From Acidobacteriota bacterium (lineage in GTDB: Bacteria > Acidobacteriota > Terriglobia > Terriglobales > Acidobacteriaceae): a stretch of DNA of 58,506 nucleotides. The DNA lies in assembly GCA_023441255.1 (NCBI GenBank), contig JAEZPW010000256.1, positions 1 to 58,506 of the forward strand, read 5' to 3'. The notes below the pieces were generated by a model. It searched no databases, was not told where the DNA came from, and saw nothing but the letters and a program-made list of their open reading frames with translations. Shown here piece by piece: positions 16,846-25,385 of this stretch. Numbering within the stretch: the stretch's first letter is position 1; every line of letters starts with the position of its first letter. The translations under genes and the position numbers were made by a program.

Positions 16846-18333
16846 ATGGCGCAAGATGCCGCCCGCGAGTTTGCCGATCTGACGCTGGTACACGGTTTCA
16901 ACATACAGGTGGTACAAGGGATGCTGGGGCACCCAGTGCCGGTACCCGCAGGTCTGAGCGGCGGCGCGTCTTCACCTGACCGATTGGCGGTCCAACTGAA
17001 TATCCTGCGTCGCTGGCTCAACGTCCTGGACCTGTCGATAACTCCAGCCATGCTACGGCAGTCACTGCCGATCTATTCGAGCGCGAGGTCGTGCGAGGCG
17101 ATGCTGCGATATCTCGTCAACAAGCCCCAGCGCACCGATTCGGACCGGGACAAGACGGATCTTGTGGCCACTTATGTCTATCGCACGCATGGGGACGCAA
17201 AGGTGTCGGGGGGAATGGACGACGCATCGCCGTTTGCAGCGGAGCTGTTTCGGATTCTGGAACTGCCCAAGGACCTTCCCCTACCCGCAACGCACCTGCA
17301 AATGACTCGTGAGTTTCCGTTCCTCCGTGATGAAGTGCAGGATTTCCGTGATTTCAATGAATTGATCGATTCCGGGATTATTGACCGCGTTCGCGACCTC
17401 AAGCAGTCGTTTGGAGAGGGGTTTTACCATCCGCGCGTACTGGCCGTCACTGCGGAGTATAACGACATGCTGGGGGAGCGATTTTCGGAACTGTTTCACG
17501 ACGCAGCTCGGCAGATCAAGGATTTTGCCAGCAGGGTTCAGAACGAGGGAGGCAGCATCATGGCGCCTCTCGGAGATGGAATAACCATCAAGAACCTGGT
17601 GGACATGGAAGTCGGGAACCTGCTGCAGCAGGATTATACGAATGCGCGCGAGAAGTTCAGGAAGGTGACGAAGTACAAGAAAGCGGTTGCAAACAGGGGC
17701 GGCGCCGCAAGAACACAAGCGCCGACTGCAAAGAATGGTCCCGCCATGCCGCCTTTGCCGTTCGGTCTTTCCATGCCGCCGCGCCCTCAGCCGGCTCAAA
17801 CTCAGCCACAGACGCTTCCGACAGCTGCCGTGCCGACCGCAGTAATCCAGAGCACAATCGAGGATAGCAAGCTGAAGAACATGGAGGAGTCAATCCGCAA
17901 TTTCGTACGCGCGGGAGGCGAGAAACCGCCCTCGATGATGCCGTTGAAGAATGCGAGTTTGGCCATCAGCCCTGCCGAGGCGGACGCCTTTCGCTCCGAT
18001 TACGGCGACGAACAGAGCTTCCGCGCCGACTACGCTTCTGTCATCAGGCGGATGGTGGCGGTTCAAGGGCGAATCACGTCGGAACTGGCTGACTTCAAAG
18101 TGAAAGAAAGCTCCGTGTACCTGTGGAAACCACATGCCGACTCGCTGGCACATCTCGTCCGCAGTGCGCAACAGGCACTCGAGACTGCTTCGCGCATCGT
18201 CAGTGCCGCCGAGCAGAGGGGGCTCTCGGAAAAGGTAACTTTGATAAAGCTTACCGTTCAGCGCCTGAGGTGGGACATAACACGGACTCTGAAGCTGCTT
18301 GAAGCCGTGCAGATTTCGCCGTCCTCTCGGTGA
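16846..18333 (+). CDS. Conserved-looking protein of unknown function, 495 residues
   Basis: I do not recognise this protein. It is soluble (no signal peptide or membrane helix). The N-terminal part (1-280) is rich in charged helices (for example NELIDSGIIDRVRDLKQSF). Residues about 290-340 form a proline/glutamine-rich linker (PPRPQPAQTQPQT), and a helical C-terminal domain follows (about 345-490). The composition and codon use match its neighbours, so it is a real gene. ATG 16846 has AGGAG seven bases upstream; a GTG directly before it is too close to the ribosome site. A two-domain cytoplasmic helical protein with a flexible hinge would fit a scaffold or regulator, but that is only a guess. 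Confidence 0.75.
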   Translation: MAQDAAREFADLTLVHGFNIQVVQGMLGHPVPVPAGLSGGASSPDRLAVQLNILRRWLNVLDLSITPAMLRQSLPIYSSARSCEAMLRYLVNKPQRTDSDRDKTDLVATYVYRTHGDAKVSGGMDDASPFAAELFRILELPKDLPLPATHLQMTREFPFLRDEVQDFRDFNELIDSGIIDRVRDLKQSFGEGFYHPRVLAVTAEYNDMLGERFSELFHDAARQIKDFASRVQNEGGSIMAPLGDGITIKNLVDMEVGNLLQQDYTNAREKFRKVTKYKKAVANRGGAARTQAPTAKNGPAMPPLPFGLSMPPRPQPAQTQPQTLPTAAVPTAVIQSTIEDSKLKNMEESIRNFVRAGGEKPPSMMPLKNASLAISPAEADAFRSDYGDEQSFRADYASVIRRMVAVQGRITSELADFKVKESSVYLWKPHADSLAHLVRSAQQALETASRIVSAAEQRGLSEKVTLIKLTVQRLRWDITRTLKLLEAVQISPSSR

Positions 18334-18740
18334 CGAATGCCTCGGCATTACGAGGCAGAACCAACACGGAATATGTTGCACGGAAGACAAGAGCTGTGAG
18401 AATCCGAAAACACGTAGGTGGGTTCCGCAACTGGTTGAAGATAAAAGGCTAGGTTTTGGCATAGCAAATGCTTATCAGAGTGGCAGAGACGAGCTTTGCG
18501 TGCGTACCTTTTTTCCGCACTGATTTAGCGAGCTCTACTCTAACCTGCAACTTCGGGGAGCTTGCGCTCCCCACTTTTTTTGCTCTCAGGAATTCATTTC
18601 CGTCGATTCCCAAACAGTTGATTAACGGAAAACAGCGACTGGAGGGAAGGTCTCCCGACCAGATAGCATGATGCAAGAAACGGGACAACAACTGGGGCGC
18701 TGCAGGCGGCACTGACAACGAGAGCGGCTCGGGATTGACA
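18334..18740. other. Intergenic region with an orphan terminator
   Basis: About 400 bp between the unknown gene and tRNA-Arg. The only clear feature is the intrinsic terminator at 18555-18581. The open frames here (for example 18468-18671 plus, 18449-18718 minus) lack ribosome sites and protein-like composition. Confidence 0.5.
18555..18581 (+). terminator. Strong intrinsic terminator with no adjacent gene
   Basis: Seven-base-pair GC-rich stem GGGGAGC (18555-18561) and GCTCCCC (18566-18572) with a TTGC loop, then AC and seven T. It lies 220 bp after the nearest plus-strand stop codon, so it either ends a long 3' tail or an unannotated short transcript. Confidence 0.75.
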
Positions 18741-18817
18741 TGGCCGGGGCGGCGGGACTCGAACCCACGACCCTCTGCTTAGAAGGCAGATGCTCTATCC
18801 GCCTGAGCTACGCCCCG
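18741..18817 (-). tRNA. tRNA-Arg (TCT)
   Basis: A 77-nt cloverleaf on the minus strand: acceptor CGGGGCG/CGCCCCG, TAGCTCAG D-arm start, anticodon stem CTGCC-type with anticodon TCT, T-arm GGTTCGAGTCC, discriminator G and encoded CCA. It reads AGA codons. Confidence 0.95.
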
Positions 18818-18831
18818 GAAGCCACCATATT

Positions 18832-18837
18832 ATTCTA
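18832..18837 (-). promoter_or_regulatory. -10 box of tRNA-Arg
   Basis: TAGAAT on the minus strand, 14 bases upstream of the tRNA 5' end, in an AT-rich stretch. No convincing -35 box. Confidence 0.35.
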
Positions 18838-18898
18838 AACGGCACAGTACACGAATAGAAGCTCGATGAATAAGGTTGATCAAAAAGTGTACCGCGCC

Positions 18899-19534
18899 TT
18901 AACGCATCTGGTGCGTTCCTTCAGCTGCCCTGACTACGGCGTCGGCGGCAGTGCTCAATGCAGACGCCCATGCCCGGCGCGCCGAAATCCTGTCCATCCC
19001 ATAACCGGAGACATATACGCTGACGTAAAACCCGTCCCGCTCGGCGACGGTAACCCCCTCTTTATCAGAGCCCCGTTCCTTAAGGCAAGCGCCTGGGACG
19101 TCTGGCCCGAGGTGAGGTCGGAAATAGCATCGCCGGACGACGAACTCGACGGACGTGACGGGATTCTTTGCTTCTGAAGCGAGTGCAACGGCGGCTTTGA
19201 CGAAGCGTTCTTGTCCTTCTAGTGAAAACCGTAGCTCATTGACGAACAGTACGTCGATGTAGGACGACAGGCGGCAAGAAGCGTCATAGATGTCTTCGGC
19301 GGGTTGGAGTTCCTCGTCAAACCAAACGTCGCATTTGGCTGTGAGCAACCACGGACTTGAGCCGTTCAGGCTTCTCAGCACGGGTGCGAGTTCCGGAAAT
19401 TCACCCACCTCGCTAAGCGTGTCGACCAACTCGGGATGTTGTTTCAGGTCGAGATAACCCAATTCGCGTGCGCTCCATGGGAAATCGAGGGTGAAGTCAT
19501 CGGCCCCCAGTTCGATGGACCAGTCAGCATCCAT
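18899..19534 (-). CDS. Unknown soluble protein, 211 residues
   Basis: Not recognised. The protein is acidic, without signal peptide or membrane segment. The first third is aromatic-rich (WSIELGADDFTLDFPWS), the middle holds a helix-rich segment, and the C-terminal part (RDGFYVSVYVSGYG) looks like beta strands. ATG 19534 has GGGAG nine bases upstream and overlaps the end of the YheT-type hydrolase gene by 11 bp, so the two are translationally linked and probably co-transcribed. Its codon use is like that of its neighbours. Function cannot be stated. Confidence 0.7.
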   Translation of the reverse strand: MDADWSIELGADDFTLDFPWSARELGYLDLKQHPELVDTLSEVGEFPELAPVLRSLNGSSPWLLTAKCDVWFDEELQPAEDIYDASCRLSSYIDVLFVNELRFSLEGQERFVKAAVALASEAKNPVTSVEFVVRRCYFRPHLGPDVPGACLKERGSDKEGVTVAERDGFYVSVYVSGYGMDRISARRAWASALSTAADAVVRAAEGTHQMR

Positions 19535-20633
19535 GGCGCTCGTCTCCCGACGACCCGTTCACTGATAGCAGAAAGCGGATAACCTGCTGCTCAGACCAAC
19601 GGCCATCGTAGTCACCCTGCGGGTCGGCAAGGAAGCCGCAGTGCCCGCCATGGTCGGTTTCGTGATAAAGGATGTGGGGATTGGCGAGTACCTTGGCACG
19701 GGTTTCCGGAAGGACTCGAATGAAGGGATCGTCCTTGGCGTGAAGTATGAGCGTGGGCACCGCAATGTTGTGGATCAAACGGGAGGAACTGGCGCACTCG
19801 TAGTAATGCTCGGCATCCCGGAACCCGCAATGGGGAGCGGTGACGACGTTGTCGAAGTCGCGAATGCTTGTCCACCAGAAGTGCCGGATTCGGAATCTAT
19901 CCGGGAAAAGCGCCAGTTTGCGGCGCACGCGGCTGCGAAGAGACAGAAGGAAACGGACTTCGTAAAGCCGGTTGGAGAGCTTATGCAAGGCGTCCGCGCA
20001 GGCAGATAAGTCGATTGCAGGCGATACTGCTGCTACCGCAACCACATGCGGGGGTGTCGGGCCGGCCTCGCCGCTTCCCCATTCCCCTGCAAGTTTCAGC
20101 ACCTGGTTTCCCCCCATGGAAAAACCGGCTAGGGAGATCCTGGCCAAGCCCTCGTCGCGAATGAGTTGGCTTACCACGGCGGCTATGTCTCCCGACATGC
20201 CCGAATGGTAGAGTGTCGGCGCAAGCGATTCAGTTCCACCGCAATTACGAACGTTCATACGAATGACGTTCATTCCGGCCGACCATGCCTTAGAGGCCGT
20301 ACCCAGCACGTATTGGGAATCGACCGAACCTTCAAGGCCGTGGACAAGGATCAGGGTAAGGCGTGAATGATGGTTTGGGTGCCAGTGGCAAAGGCACAGT
20401 ATCTGGACCTTCGCTTCAACTTGAAATAGCCGCCGTTCCCCTTCCGGAAGGCTGGTTTTGCGAGGCAGAAAATGGCTGAAGATCGTTTGCAGATGTCCGC
20501 CCTGCAGCCCTCTCCGAGGAACAAATGCCGGGCTGTTCAGAGCTGACGCGGATATTTCTGCTTTTTCACAGGTTTTGCTCTGCCAAACCGGCGAACTAAG
20601 GTTCGTTTTTTGCTTGAACTCGGGAATCTGCAT
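19524..20633 (-). CDS. YheT-type alpha/beta hydrolase
   Basis: This 369-residue protein belongs to the YheT/ABHD1-3 branch of alpha/beta hydrolases, predicted esterases or lipases. It shows the N-terminal family motif RGLQGGHLQTI, the oxyanion-side HGLEGS, the nucleophile elbow GFSMGG (serine), the acid in HAKDDPF and the histidine in DHGGHCGF; the triad is complete. The usual family length is 320-350 residues; here about 30 extra residues precede the core. AGGG lies nine bases before ATG 20633. The promoter region is shared with the divergent FmdB-type gene. It overlaps the next gene by 11 bp. Confidence 0.88.
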   Translation of the reverse strand: MQIPEFKQKTNLSSPVWQSKTCEKAEISASALNSPAFVPRRGLQGGHLQTIFSHFLPRKTSLPEGERRLFQVEAKVQILCLCHWHPNHHSRLTLILVHGLEGSVDSQYVLGTASKAWSAGMNVIRMNVRNCGGTESLAPTLYHSGMSGDIAAVVSQLIRDEGLARISLAGFSMGGNQVLKLAGEWGSGEAGPTPPHVVAVAAVSPAIDLSACADALHKLSNRLYEVRFLLSLRSRVRRKLALFPDRFRIRHFWWTSIRDFDNVVTAPHCGFRDAEHYYECASSSRLIHNIAVPTLILHAKDDPFIRVLPETRAKVLANPHILYHETDHGGHCGFLADPQGDYDGRWSEQQVIRFLLSVNGSSGDERHGC

Positions 20634-20640
20634 CTATAAT
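20614..20640 (+). promoter_or_regulatory. Promoter of the FmdB-type gene
   Basis: TTGAAC (20614-20619) and a perfect TATAAT (20635-20640) with a short 15-base spacer. It overlaps the start of the divergent hydrolase gene. The predicted leader is about 70 nt. Confidence 0.4.
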
Positions 20641-20715
20641 CGCCCTAACGACCTACTTAGATAGCGCCACTTAGAATGTTATGTTCGGCTGCAGGGCAGC
20701 CAAATCGAGAGTTAT

Positions 20716-20934
20716 ATGCCGATTTTTGAGTACATCTGCAGAGATTGCAAAAAGCGATTCGAAGCACTGGTGTACGGCTCAAGAAAACCAGAGTGCCCAC
20801 TCTGCCACAGCTTGAATCTGGACCACCAAGTGTCTGTATTTTCGGTCCGCGCCGCGAAGCCCGGGCGCGTCAACGCCGCCGCTGCCGGATGTGGCAGTGG
20901 TGCCTGCGGAACTGGGGCCTGCCCATTCGAGTAG
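20716..20934 (+). CDS. FmdB-family zinc-ribbon protein
   Basis: A 72-residue protein starting MPIFEYICRDCKKRFEAL, the hallmark of the FmdB/CxxC zinc-ribbon family. CRDC (about residues 8-11) and CPLC (about 27-30) are the two metal knuckles. The tail is rich in glycine, alanine and cysteine (AGCGSGACGTGACPFE), as is common in this family. FmdB was first linked to formamidase regulation but the general role is unknown. It has its own promoter with a perfect -10 and a very strong terminator, so it is a single-gene transcript. Confidence 0.88.
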   Translation: MPIFEYICRDCKKRFEALVYGSRKPECPLCHSLNLDHQVSVFSVRAAKPGRVNAAAAGCGSGACGTGACPFE

Positions 20935-20945
20935 TCTGCACGTCG

Positions 20946-20984
20946 TATCCTCGTCCGGCGGTGCCGGACGAGGATAAGCTTTTT
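20946..20984 (+). terminator. Very strong intrinsic terminator of the FmdB-type gene
   Basis: Perfect 14-base stem TATCCTCGTCCGGC (20946-20959) and GCCGGACGAGGATA (20963-20976) with a three-base loop, followed by AGCTTTTTC. Confidence 0.9.
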
Positions 20985-21283
20985 CACTTCTGAGTTGTCG
21001 GTTCCCTTACGCCCGCTGTTCCGTACGCCAGCACCTCCGTTACACCACCCTGCATAACCTCCGTTGCATCGTAGCGCGTTCCGACTGTGATGTTGTTGCC
21101 AGACTCGGACCCATGCTGAACCATCAGGTCGAAAGCCTCGCCACGGGTTCTTTCAGACAGTTGTGTGTAAAGGCGGTCCTCTGGAGACTCGCACCAATCG
21201 TGCCCAGAACGGAATCCGTCTATCTCAAAGGCGGCGGTAACCATGTGGTGCGCGATTGAGTTTTGGCAAGACTGACTTGCCAT
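20984..21283 (-). CDS. Small unknown protein, 99 residues
   Basis: Not recognised. The protein starts MASQSCQNSIAHH and is mostly polar with no membrane segment. The middle (ERTRGEAFDLMVQHG) reads as a helix and the end (EVMQGGVTEVLAYGT) as mixed structure. ATG 21283 is chosen because AGGAG lies eight bases upstream; an ATG at 21328 would add 15 residues without a ribosome site. It lies downstream of the hybrid histidine kinase on the opposite side of the FmdB terminator, in the same direction as the kinase (stop of kinase at 21375). The 91-bp gap allows co-transcription. It could be a small partner of the kinase, but nothing proves that. Confidence 0.6.
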   Translation of the reverse strand: MASQSCQNSIAHHMVTAAFEIDGFRSGHDWCESPEDRLYTQLSERTRGEAFDLMVQHGSESGNNITVGTRYDATEVMQGGVTEVLAYGTAGVREPTTQK

Positions 21284-21374
21284 GGGTTCTCCTGCTTGCA
21301 TTGTCGTCGGCGAAAACACTGAGGTCAACGGCTCGGCTCACGTTCCTTTACCCCAAACCGGGTGGTGCTAGCGG

Positions 21375-23771
21375 TTAGATTCTCGTTCGAACTGACAGCA
21401 CCTCCCGAACCTTGCGGGCGAGGGTTTCGGGAGTAAATGGCTTCTGAAGAAAGGCCGCGCCAGATGCGATATGGCTGCGGTCAATCAACTCGTCGTCGGC
21501 GTACCCGGAAATGTAGAGGACCGGGGTGGTCGGCCGTATGTCTTTCATGCGTTCGGCGAGTTCCCATCCACGCATACCGGGCATAACAACGTCCGTAACC
21601 ACAAGGTCGATGGCTTCTTCATGCTGAGTAGCGTGGCGGATAGCTTCGCTGCCGTCGCGAGCACTGATCACGCGGTAGCCACAGCTTTCGAGAATTTGGG
21701 CGATCAGTTCGCGCAAGCTGGTTTCATCTTCCACAACAAGAACGGTTTCGCTTCCTTTCATCGCTTTTCCCGAACTCGCGGCCGAACGATCGTTTTCGAC
21801 GGGGCCGGCATGACGGGGCAGAGACACAATAAAAGTGGAGCCCACGCCTAACTCGCTCCTGACGTCGATGTTTCCTCCGAGTTGGTGCACGATGCCATAG
21901 ACGGTCGCCAAACCCAACCCAGTCCCCTTCCCAGGTTCTTTCGTGGTAAAGAACGGCTCGAAAATATGTGCCTGTACCTCGCGGGTCATTCCGATGCCTG
22001 TGTCGGAGACGCTAATGTTCACGTATTCTCCGGGAGGCACCAATTGTGAACCGTTGTTGGACCGATCGACCCGGGCATCTTCGGTCTTGATGAAGAGTTT
22101 GCCACCTTTGGGCATCGCGTCTCGACCGTTCACAACCAGGTTCATGACGACCTGTTCGATCTGCCCCGCATCGGCCTTCACGTTGCCAACATCGGCAGCG
22201 AGTTGCAGTTCGAGTTGAATGTCTTCGCCGATGATCCTGGGCAGCATCTTCCCCAACCCGCTGATGATGGCGTTCAGGTCAAGTACGTGCAATTCCAAAA
22301 CCTGCCTTCGGCTGAAGACGAGAAGCTGACGCGTGAGAGCAGCAGCCCGATCTGCCGCCTTCAACACTTGCTCAGAATGTCTGTAAAGGGGGTCTTCGGG
22401 AGATATCTGCGATTGCATCAGGGCGGAGTATCCGACGATGACATTGAGGAGATTGTTAAAGTCGTGGGCAATGCCGCCCGCTAGCTGGCCGATCGCTTCC
22501 ATCTTCTGGGCTTGCCGGAGTTGCTCTTCGAGTTGAACGCGCCTGGTGATGTCGCGGTAACTAAAGACGCGGCCTACCGGCTTTCCATTGACCACCTGAA
22601 GGTGGGAAAAGCGCTCGAACAATCGGCCATCCTTGAAGCGAAGCGTATCCCAGCTCTCAAGATCTTCACCGGCTATGTAGCGCCGGATCTTCGTGAGGAA
22701 GTGCTCCGGATCGCGGAGTTGCTCCGCCGCCTTCTCGACGACTTTGTTCGTATCTCCGGACTCGACGACTTCCCGTGGGATACGCCACATTTCAAGCACG
22801 CGCTCGTTGAAGCCGATGATGCGGCCGTTGAGGTCGACGGCAAGGATGCCGTCCGCGGTGGATTCGAGAGTGGCACGGAGCAACGAGAGGGAATGCTGCA
22901 GGTCCGCGTGTGCTCGTTGCCGCTCCGAGATATCGGCGAGAACACTCATGAGCCCAATCACCTTGCCGTCCCGATCACGGATAGGAGCGGCGGAGATGCT
23001 GACATCGAGTAACGCACCATTTTTCCGCTGCCGCTTCCCTGCGAAGTCGCGAATGACCTTGCCCGAGAGGACCGTGCTCATGACGTGGCGAAATGATTCC
23101 TGCTCGGAGTTGGGTACGATTCGAGAGATTTGGCCCAGCATTTCGGATTCAGTGAATCCGAACAGAGCCTGTGAGCTCTCGTTCCACAAGACCACCTTTC
23201 CGTCCAGATCGAGCGCCATGATGGCAAGCGGAGACGCATCGACGATGGCCTTGAGTATGTGCATGCTATCCTGCTCGCGCCGGCTGGCCTCCAGGTGGTC
23301 GACCACGTGTTCAGCAAGAAGCGAGAGTCCGCGGCGCTGCTCAGCGGAGAGGCTCCTGGGATGACGGTCGAAAACAGCGATGGTGCCGATTGCAAAATTA
23401 TCGGGAGTGATCAAAGGGGCGCCTGCGTAGAACCGAACGCCTGGGGGAGAAGTGACTAGCGGGTTGTCCTTAAAGCGGGGATCCGAAGCTGCATCCTCGA
23501 TCACGAGTAATCCGCGCGAAAGGATCGCGTGAGCGCAAAATGCAGATGATCTCGGCGTTTCGGAGAGCTCGAGTCCGATTCTCGCCTTGAACCACTGGCG
23601 ATCCTTGTCGATGAGCGTCACGACAGCCATCGGCGCACCGGTAACGAGAGCAGCCAGTTGAGCTACGCCGTCAAACAGTGGCTCCGGCGGAGTATCAAGC
23701 AACTTGTAACGGGAAAGCACTCGAAGCCGCTCAGCTTCATCCGGCGGAAATGGACACGAGTTGCCCGGCAT
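21375..23771 (-). CDS. Soluble hybrid histidine kinase (GAF-PAS-PAS-HisKA-HATPase-REC)
   Basis: A 798-residue sensor kinase with no membrane helix. In order: GAF domain (about 20-165; LIDKDRQWFKARIG and SSAFCAHAI are typical), PAS 1 (about 170-285), PAS 2 (about 295-415), dimerisation/phosphoacceptor domain with H436 in GGIAHDFNNLL, ATPase domain (about 535-655; DTGIGM and GKGTGLGLATVYGIV) and a C-terminal receiver with D727 (VVTDVVMPG). The HDFNN-type box and the attached receiver are common in kinases that feed a phosphorelay. The input is cytoplasmic. No output regulator is adjacent, so it is an orphan. The start has AGGAGGAG 8-15 bases upstream. Confidence 0.93.
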   Translation of the reverse strand: MPGNSCPFPPDEAERLRVLSRYKLLDTPPEPLFDGVAQLAALVTGAPMAVVTLIDKDRQWFKARIGLELSETPRSSAFCAHAILSRGLLVIEDAASDPRFKDNPLVTSPPGVRFYAGAPLITPDNFAIGTIAVFDRHPRSLSAEQRRGLSLLAEHVVDHLEASRREQDSMHILKAIVDASPLAIMALDLDGKVVLWNESSQALFGFTESEMLGQISRIVPNSEQESFRHVMSTVLSGKVIRDFAGKRQRKNGALLDVSISAAPIRDRDGKVIGLMSVLADISERQRAHADLQHSLSLLRATLESTADGILAVDLNGRIIGFNERVLEMWRIPREVVESGDTNKVVEKAAEQLRDPEHFLTKIRRYIAGEDLESWDTLRFKDGRLFERFSHLQVVNGKPVGRVFSYRDITRRVQLEEQLRQAQKMEAIGQLAGGIAHDFNNLLNVIVGYSALMQSQISPEDPLYRHSEQVLKAADRAAALTRQLLVFSRRQVLELHVLDLNAIISGLGKMLPRIIGEDIQLELQLAADVGNVKADAGQIEQVVMNLVVNGRDAMPKGGKLFIKTEDARVDRSNNGSQLVPPGEYVNISVSDTGIGMTREVQAHIFEPFFTTKEPGKGTGLGLATVYGIVHQLGGNIDVRSELGVGSTFIVSLPRHAGPVENDRSAASSGKAMKGSETVLVVEDETSLRELIAQILESCGYRVISARDGSEAIRHATQHEEAIDLVVTDVVMPGMRGWELAERMKDIRPTTPVLYISGYADDELIDRSHIASGAAFLQKPFTPETLARKVREVLSVRTRI

Positions 23772-23934
23772 GGATGAGCTCCTCCTGCCATCGCGAGAAT
23801 GCCGACCATCAACTCACAACATCGAGAATTCGTCCGGCGTGTCGGATGTGTCCGCTTGCCCAACTGTATGATGCCGCCGAGGATTTTGAGGCTGGGATAG
23901 AAAGACAAGTCCCAATCTGAACTCTGGTTCGTGT

Positions 23935-23940
23935 AAAATA
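23935..23940 (+). promoter_or_regulatory. -10 box of tRNA-His
   Basis: TAAAAT 12 bases before the tRNA 5' end. No clear -35 box. Confidence 0.35.
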
Positions 23941-23952
23941 CGTTCATCACAC

Positions 23953-24028
23953 GGTGGGTGTAGTTCAGTGGTAGAACTCCGGACTGTGGCTCCGGCTGTC
24001 GTGGGTTCGAATCCCACCACCCACCCCA
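23953..24028 (+). tRNA. tRNA-His (GTG)
   Basis: A cloverleaf with acceptor GTGGGTG/CACCCAC, the extra G-1 (23953) pairing with C73 (24025) that identifies histidine tRNAs, anticodon stem CCGG-type with anticodon GTG, T-arm GTGGG/CCCAC and encoded CCA (24026-24028). Degenerate gene fragments begin right after it. Confidence 0.95.
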
Positions 24029-24059
24029 ACCTCCCTGTTGTATCCCGGACAGTTAAGCG

Positions 24060-24911
24060 GTGAATCTCTTCAACTGCGCCACGCGCTGGGAGTTCATCGC
24101 CATCGGCCACCCGAACGCCGGTTCCGCCACGATGTCGCGGCGGCGGTGCGAACGGGAGAAGGTGATGGTTGGACCCGCAGAGCGTAACCTCCACCGCAAC
24201 CTCGAAAATCTCACCAGCACCGAGTTCGGTCCCACCCTCTACTTCATCTCGCAGTTCGATAGCAGCCTGGAGAAGTACTTCGACGACTTCGTGCTCAATG
24301 GCAAGAAGAACCTCCAGAAGGTGTGGGGCCAGTGCATCGGGTGCCAGAATCCGGGCGATGGTGTTCAGCAACCGGACGGCACGTGGCGTGCGCTGAAGCC
24401 CGGCGAGTTTCTGCTTGGTTATGAAGATGAGGTCGGCCCCGAAGGCACGCAGACTCCCGAACCATTTGAATTGCGGCGTAACGGAACGTACGTGGTATTC
24501 CGCAAACTGTATCAGGACGTCGCTGCCTTTCGACGCTACCTGGCGACCGCAGCGAAGTCGATCTACGGTTCCGACGATCAATCTCACCAGGAGTTGGTCG
24601 CTGCCAAGATGATGGGCCGCTGGCGCAGTGGCTGCCCGGTCGATCTGTCGCCCGAGAAGGACGATGCCGTCATAGCGGCGGACCCGCATCGCCGCAACAA
24701 CTTCAATTACGAAGGAGATGATGAAGGCGTGCGCTGCCCGCTCGGTTCCCATCTGCGTCGCACTAAACCGCGAGCGACGCCTTTGAAACGCGCGACGGCG
24801 GTGCGTCGGCACCGGTCCGTGAAAAATCCTTGGCGAGTGCTCATGGTTCGGACGCCGACAGACGGAGAGAAGCAGGTGGCTCTGGCGGGCTTCGTGCGGC
24901 GCAGGCGCTGA
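24060..24911 (+). pseudogene. Remnant of a Dyp-type heme peroxidase
   Basis: An open frame of 283 codons with no ribosome site that is a patchwork of peroxidase pieces. Residues about 58-95 (TLYFISQFDSSLEKYFDDFV, then KVWGQCIG) resemble the N-terminal region of long Dyp-type peroxidases. After a run of about 15 residues the sequence jumps to the middle of the peroxidase domain (GEFLLGYEDEVGPEG, then NGTYVVFRKLYQDVAAF, then CPLGSHLRRTKPR). The segment between and the heme-ligand-containing C-terminal part are missing, and the frame turns to nonsense after about position 24785. This is a decayed gene with an internal deletion and a lost 3' end. It cannot be an active enzyme. Confidence 0.65.
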
Positions 24912-25006
24912 AATCAGAATTGGTCGACGTGACGGTGATCGTTCGCCGCCACTACCTTCTCTTTCAGCCTCTTCTAGTTCTTGGTCGAATCACACCAGCA
25001 GCCGTG
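24875..25006 (+). pseudogene. Fragment of a type II NADH dehydrogenase (NDH-2)
   Basis: In the +2-type frame the stretch GGLRAAQALKSELVDVTVIV followed by RRHYLLFQPLL matches the N-terminal FAD-binding start of NDH-2-like flavoproteins (normally GxGxxG...GLxAAxxL, VTVIDRRNxHLFQPLLYQV). Only about 40 codons remain; both ends run into unrelated sequence. It partly overlaps the end of the peroxidase remnant frame. Confidence 0.55.
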
Positions 25007-25146
25007 GCTTTCTCAATTCCTTCCAGTCCGAGAGACCAATTTCCGCTGTATTGAACTGCGCCACTCCGATCTTGCCCTCTTTGGTAACTGCACGCGCTGG
25101 CTGCTATCCGCTTTATCCGACTTCTTTCATTGTTTTCACGCGCGTT

Positions 25147-25224
25147 GTCGGGGCAAATGTGAAGGCGATCTCGTGGTATGACAACGAGTGGGGATACTCC
25201 TGCCATATGCGCGACCTGATCGAC
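25147..25224 (+). pseudogene. Fragment of glyceraldehyde-3-phosphate dehydrogenase (C-terminal motif)
   Basis: About 25 codons read VGANVKAISWYDNEWGYSCH, the near-invariant C-terminal motif of bacterial GAPDH (ISWYDNEWGYS). Nothing else of the gene is present on either side. Confidence 0.55.
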
Positions 25225-25385
25225 GATGGCGGCGTCAGTACGTGCAGGAGTGATCAATCCGTTAGATATCTTCCGCTACACGGTCAGTTCGGCACGCCGA
25301 GCAGCGAAGTCGCACGAAGCCGCGTAAGACGGCCAAGGCGGCGAGAACGAGGAACTGTACCCAGAAAAGCGCTAATATAGGCGCA

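Noticed and set aside
23814..24812. Minus-strand open frame of 332 codons with a peptide like FEPTTAGATVRSSTTELHPP
   Set aside because: That peptide is the well-known artefact of translating the antisense of a tRNA; the frame covers tRNA-His and the peroxidase remnant and has no ribosome site.
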